Shown one piece after another: positions 26,789 to 36,514 of a DNA stretch of 64,000 nt. The stretch covers positions 992,001 to 1,056,000 of the forward strand of contig NZ_CP049919.1 of assembly GCF_015624425.1 (NCBI RefSeq), in the 5' to 3' direction. Each line of letters begins with the position of its first letter. Positions within the stretch are counted from its first letter, which is position 1. This stretch comes from Roseateles sp. DAIF2 (GTDB lineage Bacteria; Pseudomonadota; Gammaproteobacteria; Burkholderiales; Burkholderiaceae_C). The translations under genes and the position numbers were made by a program. The notes under the pieces are model-generated. The model saw only the letters and a program-made list of their open reading frames with translations, had not been told where the DNA came from and did no database searches.

Positions 26789-29167
26789 ATGATGCCGCCC
26801 CAAGCGATTCCCGATCTCGAACTGCTCTGGCCGGGCTGGGCGCGCCTGCCCTGCGCGCTGGCCCTGGTCGATGCGCAGGGCCGGGTGCTGCAGGCCAACG
26901 AGACCTTCACGGCGCTGGCCGCCGCGCCGGATTGGGCCTGGCTGGCGCCCGAGGCCGGGGCGGCGTTGCGCGAGGCCTGGGCCCGGCGCGCCGATTTCGC
27001 GCTCGAGCTGGCGCTGGCCGGCGCGGCGGGCTGGCGGCTGTGCGAGGCGCGCTGGGACGAGGGCCTGGGTGCCCATGTCTGCCTGTGGCTGGACATCGGC
27101 GCGGCCAAGCAGGCGGCGCTGCGGGCGGCCGAGCAGGTCTCGCAGTTCCGGCTGCTGGCCGACCATGTGCCGACCCTGATCGCGCTCTACGAGGCGCGCA
27201 GCTACCGCTGCCTGTTCGCCAACCGCGGCTATGCCGCCACCTTCGGCCTGACCGAGCAGAGCATCCTGGGCCGGACCTTCACCGAGATCATCGGCGACGC
27301 GGCGGCCGATCTGGTCGGCCCGATCGTCTACGAGGTCGAGCGCAGCGGCCGGCCCGGCTTCTACGAGCGCCAGCTGCGCGGGCCGGACGGCCAGCCGCGC
27401 TGGATCGAGGCCCATGTGATCCCGCACCTGGATGCGGCCGGCCAGGTGCAGGCCGCCTTCGTGCAGATCGTCGACATCACGCGGCACCGCCTGGCCGAGG
27501 CGGCGATGCGCGAGTCCGAGGCTCGGCTCGAGAAGTTCATGCAGGCCTCGGCCGAGGGCATCCTGTTCCATGTCGACGGGCGCATCGTCGACGCCAACCC
27601 GGCGCTGTGCACGCTGATCGGCTATCCGCTGGAGGAGCTGCGCGAGCGCTCGGCCTTCGACTTCCTGCCGGTCGAGGAGATCGGCAAGGTGCGGCAGATG
27701 ATGCAGGCCGGCGCCGAGGTGCATTACGAATCGGCGGTGCTGCACCGCGACGGCACGCGCATCCCGGTCGAGCTGATCGTGCGCGCGATGGCGCGCGGCG
27801 GCGAGAACCAGCGCATGGCGATCGTGCGCGACATCCGCGACCGCGTCGCCGCGCAGGCGCGCATCCGTCATCTGGCGCAGCATGATTCGCTGACCCAGCT
27901 GCTGAACCGCGCCGCCTTCATGGAGCGGCTCGGCCCCGCGCTGGCGCGCGCCCAGCAGCGCGGCCACCAGCTGGCGCTGCTGTTCATCGACCTGGACAAC
28001 TTCAAGCGCGTCAACGATTCGCTGGGCCATCTGGAGGGCGACAAGGTGCTGTCCACCGTCGCCGAGCGCATCCGCAACTGCCTGCGCACCTCCGACCTGG
28101 TCGGGCGCTTCGGCGGCGACGAGTTCGTCGTTCTGCTCAACGATGTGCATCAGCAGGAAGACGTGATGGTGGTGCTGATGGCGCTGCTGTCGGTGGTCGA
28201 GGTGCCGGTGCGCGCCGACGGGCGCGACCTGTCGGTGACGCCCTCGATCGGCGTCGCGCTCTACCCGCGCGACGGCGAGCGCGCCGAGGAGCTGATCCAG
28301 CATGCCGACACCGCGATGTACCTGGCCAAGGCGCGCGGCCGCGCCAGCTATCAGTTCTTCGAGCCCGAGATGGCGCGCCAGGCCTATGCCGACTTGGTGC
28401 TGGAGGCCGAGCTGGCCGAGGCGCTGACGCGCGACCAGTTCCGCCTGCATTACCAGCCGCAGATCGATGCGCAGGACGGCCGCCTGGTCGGCGCCGAGGC
28501 GCTGCTGCGCTGGCAGCACCCGGAGCGCGGCCTCCTGAGCCCGGATGCCTTCATCGCGGTGGCCGAGCGGCACCGCCTGATGGTGCCGCTGGGCGAATGG
28601 GTGATGCGCGAGGCGCTGCGCCAGAGCAAGGCCTGGCACGACAGCGGCATCGCGCCGGTGCCGATCGCGGTCAATCTGTCCAGCATGCAGTTCCGCCTGG
28701 ACCGCTTTGCCGACACGGTGCGCGAGGTGCTGGCCGAGGCCGGCGCGCCGGGCGAATGGCTGGAGCTGGAGCTGACCGAGCGCATGCTGGTCGACGACCT
28801 GGGCACGGCGCCGGCCACACTGGCGGCGTTGCGCGCGCTGGGGCTGGCGATCTCGGTGGACGATTTCGGCACCGGCTATACCGCGCTGGCGCATCTGACC
28901 CAGCTGCCGTTGGACAAGCTGAAGGTCGACCAGAGCTTCGTCGCCAAGCTGCCCGGCGATGCCGGCTCGCTGGCGATCACGCGCGCCATCGTGCGCATGG
29001 CCAAGGACCTGGGCCTGCGCGTCGGCGCCGAGGGCGTGCGCAACGAGGTGCAGCGCGCGCTGCTGGCCGAATGGGGCTGCGACGAGCTGCAGGGCGAGTT
29101 GGTCGGCGATTCGATGCCGGCGCGCCAGTTCGAGGCCTGGGTGCGCAAGCGCAGCGGCGGCGCCTGA
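26789..29167 (+). CDS. PAS-PAS-GGDEF-EAL cyclic-di-GMP protein
   Basis: Codes for 792 residues with no membrane helix. The order is an N-terminal PAS-like region (about 15-110), PAS 2 (about 120-235), PAS 3 (about 245-355, with LEKFMQASAEGILF), a GGDEF domain (about 365-525) with an intact RFGGDEF site, and an EAL domain (about 535-790) with intact GAEALLRW and the DDFGTGY metal motif. Both the synthase and the phosphodiesterase halves look catalytically complete, so the net direction cannot be inferred. It lies 13 bp after the glycosylase gene. Confidence 0.93.
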   Translation: MMPPQAIPDLELLWPGWARLPCALALVDAQGRVLQANETFTALAAAPDWAWLAPEAGAALREAWARRADFALELALAGAAGWRLCEARWDEGLGAHVCLWLDIGAAKQAALRAAEQVSQFRLLADHVPTLIALYEARSYRCLFANRGYAATFGLTEQSILGRTFTEIIGDAAADLVGPIVYEVERSGRPGFYERQLRGPDGQPRWIEAHVIPHLDAAGQVQAAFVQIVDITRHRLAEAAMRESEARLEKFMQASAEGILFHVDGRIVDANPALCTLIGYPLEELRERSAFDFLPVEEIGKVRQMMQAGAEVHYESAVLHRDGTRIPVELIVRAMARGGENQRMAIVRDIRDRVAAQARIRHLAQHDSLTQLLNRAAFMERLGPALARAQQRGHQLALLFIDLDNFKRVNDSLGHLEGDKVLSTVAERIRNCLRTSDLVGRFGGDEFVVLLNDVHQQEDVMVVLMALLSVVEVPVRADGRDLSVTPSIGVALYPRDGERAEELIQHADTAMYLAKARGRASYQFFEPEMARQAYADLVLEAELAEALTRDQFRLHYQPQIDAQDGRLVGAEALLRWQHPERGLLSPDAFIAVAERHRLMVPLGEWVMREALRQSKAWHDSGIAPVPIAVNLSSMQFRLDRFADTVREVLAEAGAPGEWLELELTERMLVDDLGTAPATLAALRALGLAISVDDFGTGYTALAHLTQLPLDKLKVDQSFVAKLPGDAGSLAITRAIVRMAKDLGLRVGAEGVRNEVQRALLAEWGCDELQGELVGDSMPARQFEAWVRKRSGGA

Positions 29168-29191
29168 TCCCCTGTTCCTACAATCGGCGCG

Positions 29192-30286
29192 ATGGATTTG
29201 TTGACCCTGATTCGCCAGGAGATCGCCGCGGCCGGCGGCTGGCTTGGCTTCGACCGCTTCATGGAACTGGCGCTCTACGCGCCCGGCCTGGGCTATTACA
29301 GCGGCCCGCGCCGCAAGTTCGGCCTGATGCCCGGCGGCGCCGACGGCGGTTCGGACTTCGTCACCGCACCCGAGATGTCGCCCCTGTTCGGCCGCGCGCT
29401 GGCCGTGCAGGTCGGCCAGGCGCTGCAGGCCACCGGCACCGACACGGTGATCGAGTTCGGCGCCGGTAGCGGCGCGCTGGCGGCCCAGCTGCTGGAGGCG
29501 CTGGGCGAGCGGGTGCGGCGCTACCAGATCGTCGACCTCTCCGGCACCCTGCGCGCGCGCCAGGCCGAGCGCCTGGCCCGCTGGGGCGACCAGGTGCAAT
29601 GGCTGGACGCGCTGCCGGAGCGCTTCGAGGCGGTGGTGGTCGGCAACGAGGTGCTGGACGCGATGCCGGTGCAGCTGGTCCGCTTCGACGGCCAGCGCTG
29701 GTGGGAGCGCGGCGTGGCCTGGGACGGCGCGGGCTTCGTCTGGGCGGACCGAACGAGCGAGCTGGCCCCGCCGCTGGAGGCGCAGGGCGTGGCACCGATT
29801 CCCTTCGTGCCCGACACCGTGACCGAGTTGCATGCGCAGGGCGAGGCCTTCGTGCGCACCCTGGCCGCCGGTCTGGCGCGCGGCGCGGCCTTCCTGATCG
29901 ACTATGGCTTCCCGGCCGCCGAGTACTACCACCCGCAGCGCATCGGTGGCACCCTGATGTGCCACCACGAGCATCGCGCCGATCCCGATCCGCTGGTCTT
30001 GGTCGGCGAGAAGGACATCACCGCCCATGTCAACTTCACCGGTGTCGCGCTGACCGGCCAGGACGCCGGCCTGACGGTGCTGGGCTACACCAGCCAGGCC
30101 AACTTCCTGCTGAACTGCGGCCTGATCGATCTGCTGTGCGAATCCGACCTGGCCGGCCGCGCGATGGCGCACCGGCTGATCGCCGAGCATGAGATGGGCG
30201 AGCTGTTCAAGGTGATCGGTTTTGCCGCCGGCGAGGGCTTCGACGCGATCGGTTTTGCCGCCGGCGACCGCTCGCACATGCTTTGA
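29192..30286 (+). CDS. MidA/NDUFAF7-family SAM-dependent methyltransferase
   Basis: Codes for 364 residues of the COG1565 family, whose mitochondrial member NDUFAF7 methylates an arginine in complex I. Visible are FDRFMELALYAPGLGYY (N-terminal signature), the SAM-binding EFGAGSGALAAQLL (about 89-102), GNEVLDAMPVQ, and the DYGFPAAEYYHPQRIGGT stretch. The role in bacteria is unproven. The extreme C-terminus contains a short in-frame duplication (IGFAAG twice) caused by a 21-bp DNA repeat with a 33-bp period. The gene starts 24 bp after the c-di-GMP gene. Confidence 0.88.
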   Translation: MDLLTLIRQEIAAAGGWLGFDRFMELALYAPGLGYYSGPRRKFGLMPGGADGGSDFVTAPEMSPLFGRALAVQVGQALQATGTDTVIEFGAGSGALAAQLLEALGERVRRYQIVDLSGTLRARQAERLARWGDQVQWLDALPERFEAVVVGNEVLDAMPVQLVRFDGQRWWERGVAWDGAGFVWADRTSELAPPLEAQGVAPIPFVPDTVTELHAQGEAFVRTLAAGLARGAAFLIDYGFPAAEYYHPQRIGGTLMCHHEHRADPDPLVLVGEKDITAHVNFTGVALTGQDAGLTVLGYTSQANFLLNCGLIDLLCESDLAGRAMAHRLIAEHEMGELFKVIGFAAGEGFDAIGFAAGDRSHML

Positions 30287-30298
30287 TCTGATGCGGGG

Positions 30299-30715
30299 TC
30301 AGACCTTGCGCGCCATCCCGATCGAGGCCGGCGCGGTCGGCTCGAAGCCGAACTGCGCATAAAGGTCGCGCGCCAGGTCGTCGGCGATCAGGCTGACATA
30401 GGCGCTGGGCGCCAGCTCGCGGTCCAGATAGGCGCTGATCTCGCGCATGATCAGCTTGCCCAGGCCGCGGCCCTGGTGCTCCGGCCGCACCGCGATGTCC
30501 ACCACCTGGTAGGCGGTGCCGCCGTCGCCGATCACCCGGCCCATGCCGACCGTGCGGCCCTCGGCCAGGATCTGCACCGCGAACAGCGAGGCCGGCAGGC
30601 CGCGCGCGGCGGCCTCGGTGGTCTTCGGGCTCAGGCCGGCGGCGCTGCGCAGCGCGCAATAGGTCTCGGCGGCGGGGATCGCGTGCAGGACGGTGTAGTC
30701 ACTCGGCTCGGTCAT
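30299..30715 (-). CDS. GNAT-family N-acetyltransferase
   Basis: Codes for 138 residues. The acetyl-CoA site reads VVDIAVRPEHQGRGLGKLIM (about 74-93) and the domain is complete. The substrate is unknown; the size and layout resemble small stand-alone acetyltransferases acting on amines. The ATG at 30715 is used; earlier frames are antisense to cca. It is on the same strand as, and downstream of, cca (66 bp gap), and convergent with the methyltransferase gene. Confidence 0.88.
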   Translation of the reverse strand: MTEPSDYTVLHAIPAAETYCALRSAAGLSPKTTEAAARGLPASLFAVQILAEGRTVGMGRVIGDGGTAYQVVDIAVRPEHQGRGLGKLIMREISAYLDRELAPSAYVSLIADDLARDLYAQFGFEPTAPASIGMARKV

Positions 30716-30780
30716 GGCGGTCGATGGATGGGGCAAGAAGATGAAGGCCGCAGTATGGTCGCCACCGGTGCCAGGTCTTG

Positions 30781-32022
30781 TCAGTGGGCGCCTTCTTCCT
30801 GCTCGCCGGCCAGCAGGGCCGCCAGCCGCGCCTGCTGCACCGCGCGGCCGATCGCCGGGCCGGTCTTGCCCGCGGCGATGGCGGCGGCGCTGACCGCGCC
30901 CAGGTCCAGCGCCAGCAGCCGGCGCAGGTCCCGCGCCAGTCGCTCGCGCTGCGGATAGGGGCGCTCCTCCAGGCCCAGCCGACCGCGCGCATCGCATTCG
31001 CAGGCCAGCAGCAGCAGCTCGAAGCGCTCGGGCCGGCGCAGCGCATCGCAACGCTCCAGCAGGCGCAGCCGCGCCTCGGCGCTAAAAGCCCCGCTCTGGT
31101 GCACATGGGTATGCTCGCGCGCCATCAGCTCGGCCAGCTCGCGGCAGTCCGCCGGCACGCGCCAGCGCTCGCTGATCGCGCGCGCCAGCGGTACGCCGCG
31201 GCCCTCATGACCGATATGGCGGGGCAGGGCCTCGGGGGGCGTCAGGCCCTTGCCGAGGTCGTGGCACAGGCTGGCATAGCGCACCGGCAGCGGCGCGCCC
31301 AGGTGCGCGCATTGGTCCAGCACCATCAGCAGGTGCACGCCGGTGTCGATCTCCGGGTGATGGGCCTCGGGCTGGGGCACGCCGAACAGGCGCTCGATCT
31401 CCGGCGCCAGGCGCGCCAGCGCGCCGGCCTCGCGCAGCACCTCGAACATGCGCGAGGGCCTCTCCTCCATCAGCCCGCGGCTCAGCTCCTGCCAGACGCG
31501 CTCGGCCACCAGCGCGTCGACCTCGCCGGCTTCAACCATCTGCCGCATCAGCGTCAGCGTCTCGGGCGCCACCGTGAAATCGGTGAAGCGCGCCGCGAAA
31601 CGCGCCAGCCGCAGGATGCGCACCGGGTCCTCGGCAAAGGCCGGCGAGACATGGCGCAGCACCCGGTCGCGCAGGTCGCGCTGGCCGCCATAGGGATCGA
31701 CCAACTCGCCGCTGGCCTCGTCGCGGGCCATCGCATTGATCGTCAGGTCGCGCCGTGCCAGGTCTTGCTCCAAGGTCACGTCCGGCGCCGCATGGAAGGC
31801 GAAGCCGTGATAGCCGGGCGCGGTCTTGCGCTCGGTGCGCGCCAGCGCGTATTCCTCATGGGTCTGCGGATGCAGGAACACCGGGAAGTCGCGGCCCACC
31901 GGCTGGTAGCCCTGAGCCAGCAGCTCGGCGGGGCTGGCGCCGACGATGACCCAGTCGCGATCCGACGAGGGGCGGCCGAGCAGGGCGTCGCGCACGCTGC
32001 CGCCAACACAAAAAATCTTCAT
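30781..32022 (-). CDS. cca: Multifunctional CCA-adding tRNA nucleotidyltransferase
   Basis: Adds or repairs the 3' CCA of tRNAs without a template. The 413-residue protein has the class II nucleotidyltransferase head ([20 protein letters not shown], about 6-25) and the [12 protein letters not shown] motif (about 91-102). A C-terminal HD domain (LCHDLGKG, about 252-259) supports the phosphatase/phosphodiesterase activities of the bacterial long form. The start at 32022 gives the canonical [12 protein letters not shown]. Confidence 0.96.
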   Translation of the reverse strand: MKIFCVGGSVRDALLGRPSSDRDWVIVGASPAELLAQGYQPVGRDFPVFLHPQTHEEYALARTERKTAPGYHGFAFHAAPDVTLEQDLARRDLTINAMARDEASGELVDPYGGQRDLRDRVLRHVSPAFAEDPVRILRLARFAARFTDFTVAPETLTLMRQMVEAGEVDALVAERVWQELSRGLMEERPSRMFEVLREAGALARLAPEIERLFGVPQPEAHHPEIDTGVHLLMVLDQCAHLGAPLPVRYASLCHDLGKGLTPPEALPRHIGHEGRGVPLARAISERWRVPADCRELAELMAREHTHVHQSGAFSAEARLRLLERCDALRRPERFELLLLACECDARGRLGLEERPYPQRERLARDLRRLLALDLGAVSAAAIAAGKTGPAIGRAVQQARLAALLAGEQEEGAH

Positions 32023-32185
32023 GCGCGCAGTGTAGGAGGCTGTTCGCTCTGCGGTTGTTGCGGCGCAGCACCCCCGCGAAGCAGGGGGGTGAAACAGATG
32101 CTTACCCCACTACAGTACGGGCAAACCCGAGCACAAGCCGGGTCGGCCGGTCCAACCGGCTCCACACACGAGGGAAGTTCAAAGC

Positions 32186-32680
32186 ATGAAATTCAAGATT
32201 GTTGCGGCCGCTGCATTGGCCGCCATGGCTGGTTTTGCCCAAGCGGCGACGCACGACTGGGGCACCCACGCCATCGTCGAGGCCGGCGGCGGCTTCGCCA
32301 GCGGTGCCGGCGCCTCGCTGAGCGACACCTACAAGTTCAGCCTGAGCAGCCAGACCGGCGTCCTGGCGGTTGCGGTCTCCAACGACTTCGGTTATTTCAA
32401 CCTGACTGGCGGCAAGATCGAGCTGTTCAAGGAAGGCAGCACCACGGCCATCGGCAGCTTCAGCTTCGACGATTCGGTCTCTACCTTCTCGTTTGGCACG
32501 CTACTGGCTGGCAACTACTTCTACGCCGTGACCGGCAAGGTCGCGTCCGACGCTTTCGCCGCCACCTACCAGCTGAACTCGCAACTGGCTCCGGTGCCGG
32601 AACCCGAGACCTACGCCCTGATGCTGGCCGGCCTGGGTGCCGTGGCCTTCGTCGCGCGTCGTCGCAAGCAGCAGGCCTGA
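32186..32680 (+). CDS. PEP-CTERM sorting-domain exported protein
   Basis: Codes for 164 residues. A signal peptide (about 1-21, ending GFAQA) leads to a small beta-rich domain. It contains a D-x-Y-x-F segment near residue 48 (LSDTYKFSL), like the FxDxF subgroup. The C-terminus is a textbook PEP-CTERM tail: VPEPETY, a hydrophobic helix, then RRRKQQA. Such tails are cut by exosortase during export to the surface; no exosortase gene is in the window. A strong terminator follows. The upstream 160 bp hold a CCCCC/GGGGG hairpin and a possible TACAGT -10 at 32111-32116. Confidence 0.92.
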   Translation: MKFKIVAAAALAAMAGFAQAATHDWGTHAIVEAGGGFASGAGASLSDTYKFSLSSQTGVLAVAVSNDFGYFNLTGGKIELFKEGSTTAIGSFSFDDSVSTFSFGTLLAGNYFYAVTGKVASDAFAATYQLNSQLAPVPEPETYALMLAGLGAVAFVARRRKQQA

Positions 32681-32714
32681 TCGATCCTCTACCGGATCAT
32701 CGACCTCAAGATAG

Positions 32715-32740
32715 AAAGGGCGCCATCGGCGCCCTTTTTT
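32715..32740 (+). terminator. Rho-independent terminator between PEP-CTERM and GST genes
   Basis: A 10-bp stem (AAAGGGCGCC/GGCGCCCTTT) with an ATC loop and a T-run. It lies 35 bases after the PEP-CTERM stop. The A-run on the other side lets it also serve the convergent glutathione transferase gene. Confidence 0.92.
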
Positions 32741-32762
32741 CATGGCCGCGCGGCGGCGGTGA

Positions 32763-33446
32763 TCAATCCCGCCCGCTGCGATACGGCTCCTCGAAGTCCA
32801 GGAAATCCTGCTCGGCCAGCGAGTCGGCGATCCATTCGCGCACGCCGGGGGCGGCGGCCAGGCGCTGGGCATAGGCGGCGCTGGCCTCCGACAGCGGCAG
32901 GCCATAGGTCTTGAAGCGCATCGCGACCGGCGCGAAATAGGCGTCGACCGCGCCGAACTCGCCAAACAGGAAGGGGCCGCCGCTGGCCGCCAGCTGCTGG
33001 CTCCAGATCGCGTCGATGCGGGCCACCTCGGTGCGCAGCTGGGCGTTCTCGGCCAGATGCTTGGCGCCGACCTCCGGCAGCGCGGCCTCGATGTTCATCG
33101 TGCAGAGATTGCGCAGGGTCGAGAAGCCGGCATGCATCTCGGCGCAGAGGCTGCGCGCGCGGCTGCGCTGGCGCGCGTCGCGCGGCCAGATCGGCAGTTC
33201 GGGGTGGCGCTCGGCGATGTGTTCGGCGATCGCCAGCGTGTCCCAGACCGCGAAGCCGTCGTCCTCCACCAGCACCGGCACCTTGGAGGTCGGCGTGTAG
33301 GCGGCCAGCGCCTGGTAGAAGGCCGAGCCCGGCGTGAAGTCGAAGCGCAGCTTGCGCTCCTCGAAGGGGATGCCGAAGGCCTTCAGCAGCACCCAGGGGC
33401 GCATGGACCAGGAGGAGTAGTTCTTGTTGCCGATGATCAGTTGCAT
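32763..33446 (-). CDS. Glutathione S-transferase family protein
   Basis: Codes for 227 residues. The N-terminal thioredoxin-like domain begins MQLIIGNKNYSSWSMRPW, with the catalytic serine/tyrosine region near residues 9-13. It has the cis-Pro segment SKVPVLVEDD (about 53-62) and DTLAIAEHIAERHP. An all-helical C-terminal domain includes FGAVDAYFAPVAMRF. This matches a bacterial GST subgroup with N-terminal NKNYSSWS. The substrate is unknown. It is transcribed toward the shared terminator at 32715-32740. Confidence 0.9.
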   Translation of the reverse strand: MQLIIGNKNYSSWSMRPWVLLKAFGIPFEERKLRFDFTPGSAFYQALAAYTPTSKVPVLVEDDGFAVWDTLAIAEHIAERHPELPIWPRDARQRSRARSLCAEMHAGFSTLRNLCTMNIEAALPEVGAKHLAENAQLRTEVARIDAIWSQQLAASGGPFLFGEFGAVDAYFAPVAMRFKTYGLPLSEASAAYAQRLAAAPGVREWIADSLAEQDFLDFEEPYRSGRD

Positions 33447-33542
33447 GGGGGCTCCGTGGGGTAGGGCTCCGATGCTACGCGGTAGCGGCGCCGCGATGGT
33501 TGCCGATTGCGCAAGGGATTGATGAGCGCCGCGCGGTCCGCC

Positions 33543-34496
33543 TCAGTGGCGCGCGCGCCAGCGGTCCAGCCGCGTCGCACCGCCACGCAGATAGCCCGGC
33601 GCGATGGCCTCGACATCCTGCGCGGTGATGCCCAGCGCGGCCAGGCCGGGCAGGGCGCCGGTGGCGACATTGGGCACGCGCATCGAGGCCAGGTTGTCGC
33701 GCGACATCAGCGGCTCGCCCGGCAGGCATTCCAGCGCCAGCGCCTGCAGCCAGCCGAGCGCGGCGGGCAGCGGCAGGATGGGGCGCGGATGGCCGCTGGC
33801 GCGCCCGGCCAGGCGCACCAGCTCGGCCAGGCTCCATTCGCGCGGGCCGGCCAGCTCGAAGGTCTGCCCGGCGCAGCGCGAGGCATCGGCGCAGCAGCGC
33901 GCTAGGGCCTCGGCCACATCCTCGACCCAGACCGGCTGGAAGCGCGCGTCGGCGCCGGCCAGCGGCAGTAGGGGCAGCCCGCGCTGCAGCGCGGCGAACA
34001 GGTTCAGGAAGCGGTCGTCGCGCCCGAAGATCACCGAGGGCCGCAGCAGCGTGCTGGTGGCGGGGCGGGCCTCGCGCAGCGCCGCCTCGCCGCGCGCCTT
34101 GGAGCGCAGATAGCGCGAGGGCGCATCGGCCGCGACGCCCAGCGCGCTGACATGGATCAGCCGCGTCTGGCCCTCGCAGAGCCCGGCCAACCGGCGCGGC
34201 AGCGCCACATGGACGCGTTCGAAGGCGGCCTCGTCGCCCTGCAGGATCGCGATCAGGTTGACGACGATGTCCTGGCCGTTCAGCAGCGCGGCCAGCTGTG
34301 CGTCCTCATGCACATCGGCCTGCCGCAGGGTCAGGCCCGGCAGCGGCTGCAGGGCCTGCGCATGGCCGATGCGGCGCGTCGCCACCGTCAGGCGCGCGCC
34401 GCCCCGGTACTGGCGCACCAGCCGCTCGCACAGGGCGCGGCCGACAAAGCCGCTGCCGCCCAGCACCAGGATGGCCGGCGCACCGCCGCCGTTCAT
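33543..34496 (-). CDS. NAD(P)-binding NDUFA9-like/SDR epimerase-family protein
   Basis: Codes for 317 residues. The Rossmann motif GGSGFVGRALCERL lies at about 14-27, followed by extended-SDR features (VNLIAILQGDE, LIHVSALGVAADAPSRYLRSK with the Y-x3-K pair). This is the complex I NDUFA9 subunit-like group, often next to lytic transglycosylase or cca genes in betaproteobacteria. The redox substrate is unknown. Its start overlaps the stop of the upstream lytic transglycosylase gene by 4 bp, so the two are translationally coupled. Confidence 0.88.
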   Translation of the reverse strand: MNGGGAPAILVLGGSGFVGRALCERLVRQYRGGARLTVATRRIGHAQALQPLPGLTLRQADVHEDAQLAALLNGQDIVVNLIAILQGDEAAFERVHVALPRRLAGLCEGQTRLIHVSALGVAADAPSRYLRSKARGEAALREARPATSTLLRPSVIFGRDDRFLNLFAALQRGLPLLPLAGADARFQPVWVEDVAEALARCCADASRCAGQTFELAGPREWSLAELVRLAGRASGHPRPILPLPAALGWLQALALECLPGEPLMSRDNLASMRVPNVATGALPGLAALGITAQDVEAIAPGYLRGGATRLDRWRARH

Positions 34497-36514
34497 GGCA
34501 GGTCCGTCGCCGGCGCGCTGGCCGGTCCGATCGAGCGCCCCAGCCGCGCGCGCAGCTCGGCCCGCTCGTTGCCCATCAGCTGGGCGTAGATGGTGGCGTT
34601 GGAGAGCACGCGCTTGACGTAGTCACGCGTCTCGGTGAAGGGGATGCTCTCGGCCCAGATCGCGGCGTCCAGGGGCGGACCGTCGCGCCAGCGGCGCGGC
34701 CGGCCGGGGCCGGCGTTGTAGGCCGCGGCGGCCAGCGCCTGCGAACCGTCGAAGGCGTCCAGCACCAGCTTCAGATAGGTGGTGCCGATGCGCAGATTGA
34801 AGTCGCGGTCGGTCAGGAACTCGGGCTTGTAGGCCATGCCCACCTTCTTCGCGGTCCACTTCGCGGTGCTGGGCATCACCTGCATCAGGCCGGAGGCGCC
34901 GACATGGGAGCGCGCGTCCATCACGAAGCGCGATTCCTGGCGGATCAGGCCGTAGACATAGGCCGGATCCAGCCCGGCCTCGCGCGCCTGCGCCAGCAGC
35001 TCGGCGCGGTAGGGCATCGGGTAGCGCTGGGCCAGGTCGACCTCGCCGCGGGTGCGCTCGCTGGTGTTGATGCAGCGGTCCCAGATCTCGCGCTCGCAGG
35101 CCAGCTGCGCGGCGGCCAGCAGCTCGCGGTCGCCCATGCCGCGCAGGCTGAAGTTCCATTCGCGCACGCCCTCGCCGCGCAGGCCCAGCTGCACCAGCAT
35201 CAGCGCGCGCGTCAGGCCCGCATGGCTCTGCGCCTGGCCGCGCTCGGCCGGCGTCAGCGGCAGCGGCGTGGCCGGCAGTGCCGCTCGCTGGCCCAGCTCC
35301 TCGGCGGCGAGCTTGCCGTAGAAGCTCAGCGGCGAGGCCAGGCCCTGCAGCAGGCCGCGCGCTTCGGCGGCGGTCTGGGGGTTGGCCTTCAGGCTGCGCG
35401 CCTTCCAGTAGGTCCAGGCCGGATCGAGCGCGCCGTTGCCTTCCTTCTCCAGCAGCTCGATCGCGCGCAGCAGCAGGGCCGTCCGACCCTGGCCGTCCTC
35501 GGCGCGCAGCGCGGCGCGCGCGGCCCAGGCCAGGGTCTCGTCGCTCCATTCGATGCGCTGCTTGGCGGGCTGCAGCTTCAGCGCCTTGTCGTAGTAGTCG
35601 GGCGCCTCGGGCTGCAGGCGGAAGGCCGCGGCGCGGCCGATCTGGGCCCAGACCCAGGCCGCGTTGTCGCGCGGCAGCTGGCGCTCCCAGCGCTTGCGCA
35701 TGAATTCGGTGGTGGCGTCGACATCGTTGCTGGCGCTGCGCACCAGCGCGACGGTGGTCAGCTCGTCCTGCTGGCGGTTGCTGGCCGCGGCCTTGCGGGT
35801 CAGGTAGCGGCCGGCGTTGTCGATGATGTCCTTGACGCCGGCCTCGACCGGCTTGCCCAGCAGCCGCGCCGCGCCCTGCATCGCGCGCGGCCGGCCGGCC
35901 TCGGTGGCCAGGCGCAGCTTCAGCCAGACATCGTCCTCGTCCAGGCGCTTGGCCTCCAGCAGGGTGGAGGCCAGCAGCTGGCAGCCGTCGTCGCCGTCGC
36001 GCTGCGCCAGCCAGGCGGCCTTGGCCTCCTTGCGCACATCGCGGCCGGCCAGGTGCTCGGTCAGCAGCGCGTAGCAAGTGACCTCGCGGTCGTCGTTCAT
36101 GCGAAAGCGCGGGTAGTCCAGCGCGAAGTTCTTCCAGTCGCGCCGCCGGCCCAGCTCCAGCAGCCAGTCGTTGCGCATGCGGTCCTCGACATAGCTGCCG
36201 GGCCAGCGGGCGTAGAAGGCCTCCAGGTCCGCCTGGGTGGCCTGGGTCAGGCGCAGGCCCAACTGCCAGTAGTCCACCCAGGGCGCCAACGCATGCTGCT
36301 GGGCCTGGGTCATGCCGGCCAGCTCGGCCAGGCGCTGGGCATCGCGGGCGCGCAGCGCCTCCCGGGCCTGCAGGATCAGCTCCGGCGAGCCGGCGCCGGT
36401 CTGGGCAAGACCCGGCCCCGCGGCACCGCCGAGCGCGGCCGCCAGGCCCAGCATCAGGCCCAGACTGCGGCGCCGGGCGCCTTCATATACTGCCGACAAC
36501 AACATCTTCCTCAT
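34493..36514 (-). CDS. slt: Soluble lytic murein transglycosylase
   Basis: Periplasmic enzyme cleaving the MurNAc-GlcNAc bond to anhydro products. The 673-residue protein has a signal peptide (ending GPGLAQ). A long superhelical Slt U/L-domain region follows (about 45-490). The C-terminal catalytic domain shows QESRFVMDARSHVGASGLMQ, where the first Glu is catalytic, plus AAYNAGPGRPRRW. The architecture and length match Slt70. The ATG at 36514 lies only 24 bp from the start of the divergent 5-FCL gene, so the promoters overlap coding ends. Confidence 0.94.
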   Translation of the reverse strand: MRKMLLSAVYEGARRRSLGLMLGLAAALGGAAGPGLAQTGAGSPELILQAREALRARDAQRLAELAGMTQAQQHALAPWVDYWQLGLRLTQATQADLEAFYARWPGSYVEDRMRNDWLLELGRRRDWKNFALDYPRFRMNDDREVTCYALLTEHLAGRDVRKEAKAAWLAQRDGDDGCQLLASTLLEAKRLDEDDVWLKLRLATEAGRPRAMQGAARLLGKPVEAGVKDIIDNAGRYLTRKAAASNRQQDELTTVALVRSASNDVDATTEFMRKRWERQLPRDNAAWVWAQIGRAAAFRLQPEAPDYYDKALKLQPAKQRIEWSDETLAWAARAALRAEDGQGRTALLLRAIELLEKEGNGALDPAWTYWKARSLKANPQTAAEARGLLQGLASPLSFYGKLAAEELGQRAALPATPLPLTPAERGQAQSHAGLTRALMLVQLGLRGEGVREWNFSLRGMGDRELLAAAQLACEREIWDRCINTSERTRGEVDLAQRYPMPYRAELLAQAREAGLDPAYVYGLIRQESRFVMDARSHVGASGLMQVMPSTAKWTAKKVGMAYKPEFLTDRDFNLRIGTTYLKLVLDAFDGSQALAAAAYNAGPGRPRRWRDGPPLDAAIWAESIPFTETRDYVKRVLSNATIYAQLMGNERAELRARLGRSIGPASAPATDLP

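Noticed and set aside
26567..30277. A 1236-codon minus-strand open frame opposite the GGDEF/EAL and methyltransferase genes
   Set aside because: The composition is dominated by Gln/Arg/Ala/His with no domain. The plus-strand genes have intact catalytic motifs and good starts.
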